Shown piece after piece: positions 5,409-5,955 of a DNA stretch of 5,955 nucleotides. The translations under genes were made by a program, and so were the position numbers. Origin of the DNA: Thermoguttaceae bacterium (GTDB lineage Bacteria > Planctomycetota > Planctomycetia > Pirellulales > Thermoguttaceae); contig JANLFZ010000045.1 of the NCBI GenBank assembly GCA_024653385.1, positions 1 to 5,955 on the forward strand, read 5' to 3'. The notes below the pieces were generated by a model, which saw only the letters and a program-made list of their open reading frames with translations, had not been told where the DNA came from and searched no databases. The first letter of the stretch is position 1. Every line of letters starts with the position of its first letter.

Positions 5409-5955
5409 CTACGCGCCCTTGGGTACGGCCCAGTGCCCTTCGCGGTACTTGCGCCGCAGTAGCGCGCCGGCCTGCGGATCGCCCTCGATCTGCTCGGTCT
5501 GGGGATCGAACCGCAGCGTGCGCCCGACCCGGGCCGCAATGTTCGCCAGGTGGACCAGGCCCGCCGCGAGGTGTCCGGCCGTCACGTCGGCGTTGAGTTG
5601 CTTCTGGTCGCCGCGGATGCAATCGAGGAAGTTCTGGTGGTGGGCCCCGAGGTCGCACGGGCCGGTCTTCTCGGCCAGGAGCTTGTTCCGTGGGCCGTAG
5701 AGTTTCCAGCCGACCGTATGTCCGATGATCAGAAGGCCGTTGGTCCCGTAGAACGCCGCTCCGTTCTCGTAGCCTTCTTGCACATAAGGCGACCAGATCC
5801 GCTGCTCGAAGACGAGTTGTTTCTTCTTGCCGGGCTTCCCCTCGATCGGGTATTCGAAGATGGCGTATTGCGTGTCGGGGAACTGCTGATCGTCGTCGAA
5901 GAAGTACTTTCCGCCCAGGCAACTGATGGTCGAGGGGTGCGTCTTGACGCCCAAG
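5409..5955 (-). CDS. Gfo/Idh/MocA family oxidoreductase, C-terminal part
   Basis: About 181 residues of a longer protein whose N-terminal part lies beyond base 5955; the stop TAG is at 5411-5409. The visible part resembles the C-terminal alpha/beta domain of planctomycete Gfo/Idh/MocA dehydrogenases, enzymes that use NAD(P) on sugars, inositols or similar substrates. Recognisable pieces are GGKYFFDDDQQFPDTQ near the start, the strand FYGTNGLLIIGHTVGW, the helix HHQNFLDCIRGDQKQLNADVTAGH, and LANIAARVGRTLRFDP near the end. The Rossmann domain with its nucleotide-binding glycine motif, and any twin-arginine signal common in this group, would be outside the window, so cofactor and location cannot be judged. 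The TTG at 5954 is not taken as a start because the conserved domain is clearly already under way. The gene converges on the methyltransferase and belongs to a separate transcription unit. Substrate unknown. Confidence 0.88.
   Translation of the reverse strand, partial: LGVKTHPSTISCLGGKYFFDDDQQFPDTQYAIFEYPIEGKPGKKKQLVFEQRIWSPYVQEGYENGAAFYGTNGLLIIGHTVGWKLYGPRNKLLAEKTGPCDLGAHHQNFLDCIRGDQKQLNADVTAGHLAAGLVHLANIAARVGRTLRFDPQTEQIEGDPQAGALLRRKYREGHWAVPKGA

Noticed and set aside
1..5955. Antiphage or conflict system built around MoxR and VWA proteins
   Set aside because: MoxR-VWA sets occur in some conflict systems, but no nuclease, toxin, pore-forming or other effector gene is visible. The three genes match the ordinary MoxR-DUF58-BatA set.
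1..5955. CRISPR arrays, tRNA or rRNA genes, insertion sequences
   Set aside because: Reading both strands, I saw no spaced direct repeats, no tRNA-like cloverleaf or rRNA stretch, and no transposase or terminal inverted repeats.

Overview
The window is high-GC bacterial DNA, and most codons in the genes end in G or C. It most resembles a planctomycete (Planctomycetota, Pirellula-like), judging by the wording of the MoxR, DUF58 and BatA-type proteins, a DUF4058 relic, and a Gfo/Idh/MocA oxidoreductase of the type abundant in that phylum. This assignment is an inference from remembered family sequences; no search was run.

Layout: the left end holds the last codons of an upstream gene, overlapping by ATGA the start of a MoxR-family AAA+ ATPase (46-1053). 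Between this ATPase and its expected partner lies a 705-base interruption. It contains a G-rich heptamer tandem repeat directly after the MoxR stop (1054-1077), a decayed DUF4058 gene on the opposite strand (1105-1538), and about 220 bases of GC-rich DNA with inverted repeats. The + strand unit then resumes with a DUF58 protein (1759-2646) and, two bases later, a large membrane-anchored BatA-type von Willebrand factor A protein (2649-4598). A class I SAM-dependent methyltransferase follows (4650-5390). A Gfo/Idh/MocA oxidoreductase (5409-5955, minus strand, cut by the window edge) converges on it, with a compact hairpin at the junction.

How the genes work together: MoxR, DUF58 and BatA-type VWA proteins form a widespread three-part set. 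The MoxR AAA+ ATPase is thought to act as a chaperone or metal-insertion-type remodeller. The DUF58 protein is a cytoplasmic VWA-like partner. The membrane VWA protein presents a MIDAS-bearing domain outside the membrane, where it may bind protein ligands or envelope targets. The catalytic and metal-binding motifs of all three are intact here, so the set should work even though the operon is split by the DUF4058 remnant. The methyltransferase and oxidoreductase have no evident functional link to it.

I found no convincing new system. The points most worth a second look are the DUF4058 pseudogene with a missing centre inserted in a normally compact operon, the heptamer/G-quadruplex-type repeat beside it, and a sharp change in codon use covering the last ~140 codons of the VWA gene and the start of the methyltransferase gene.
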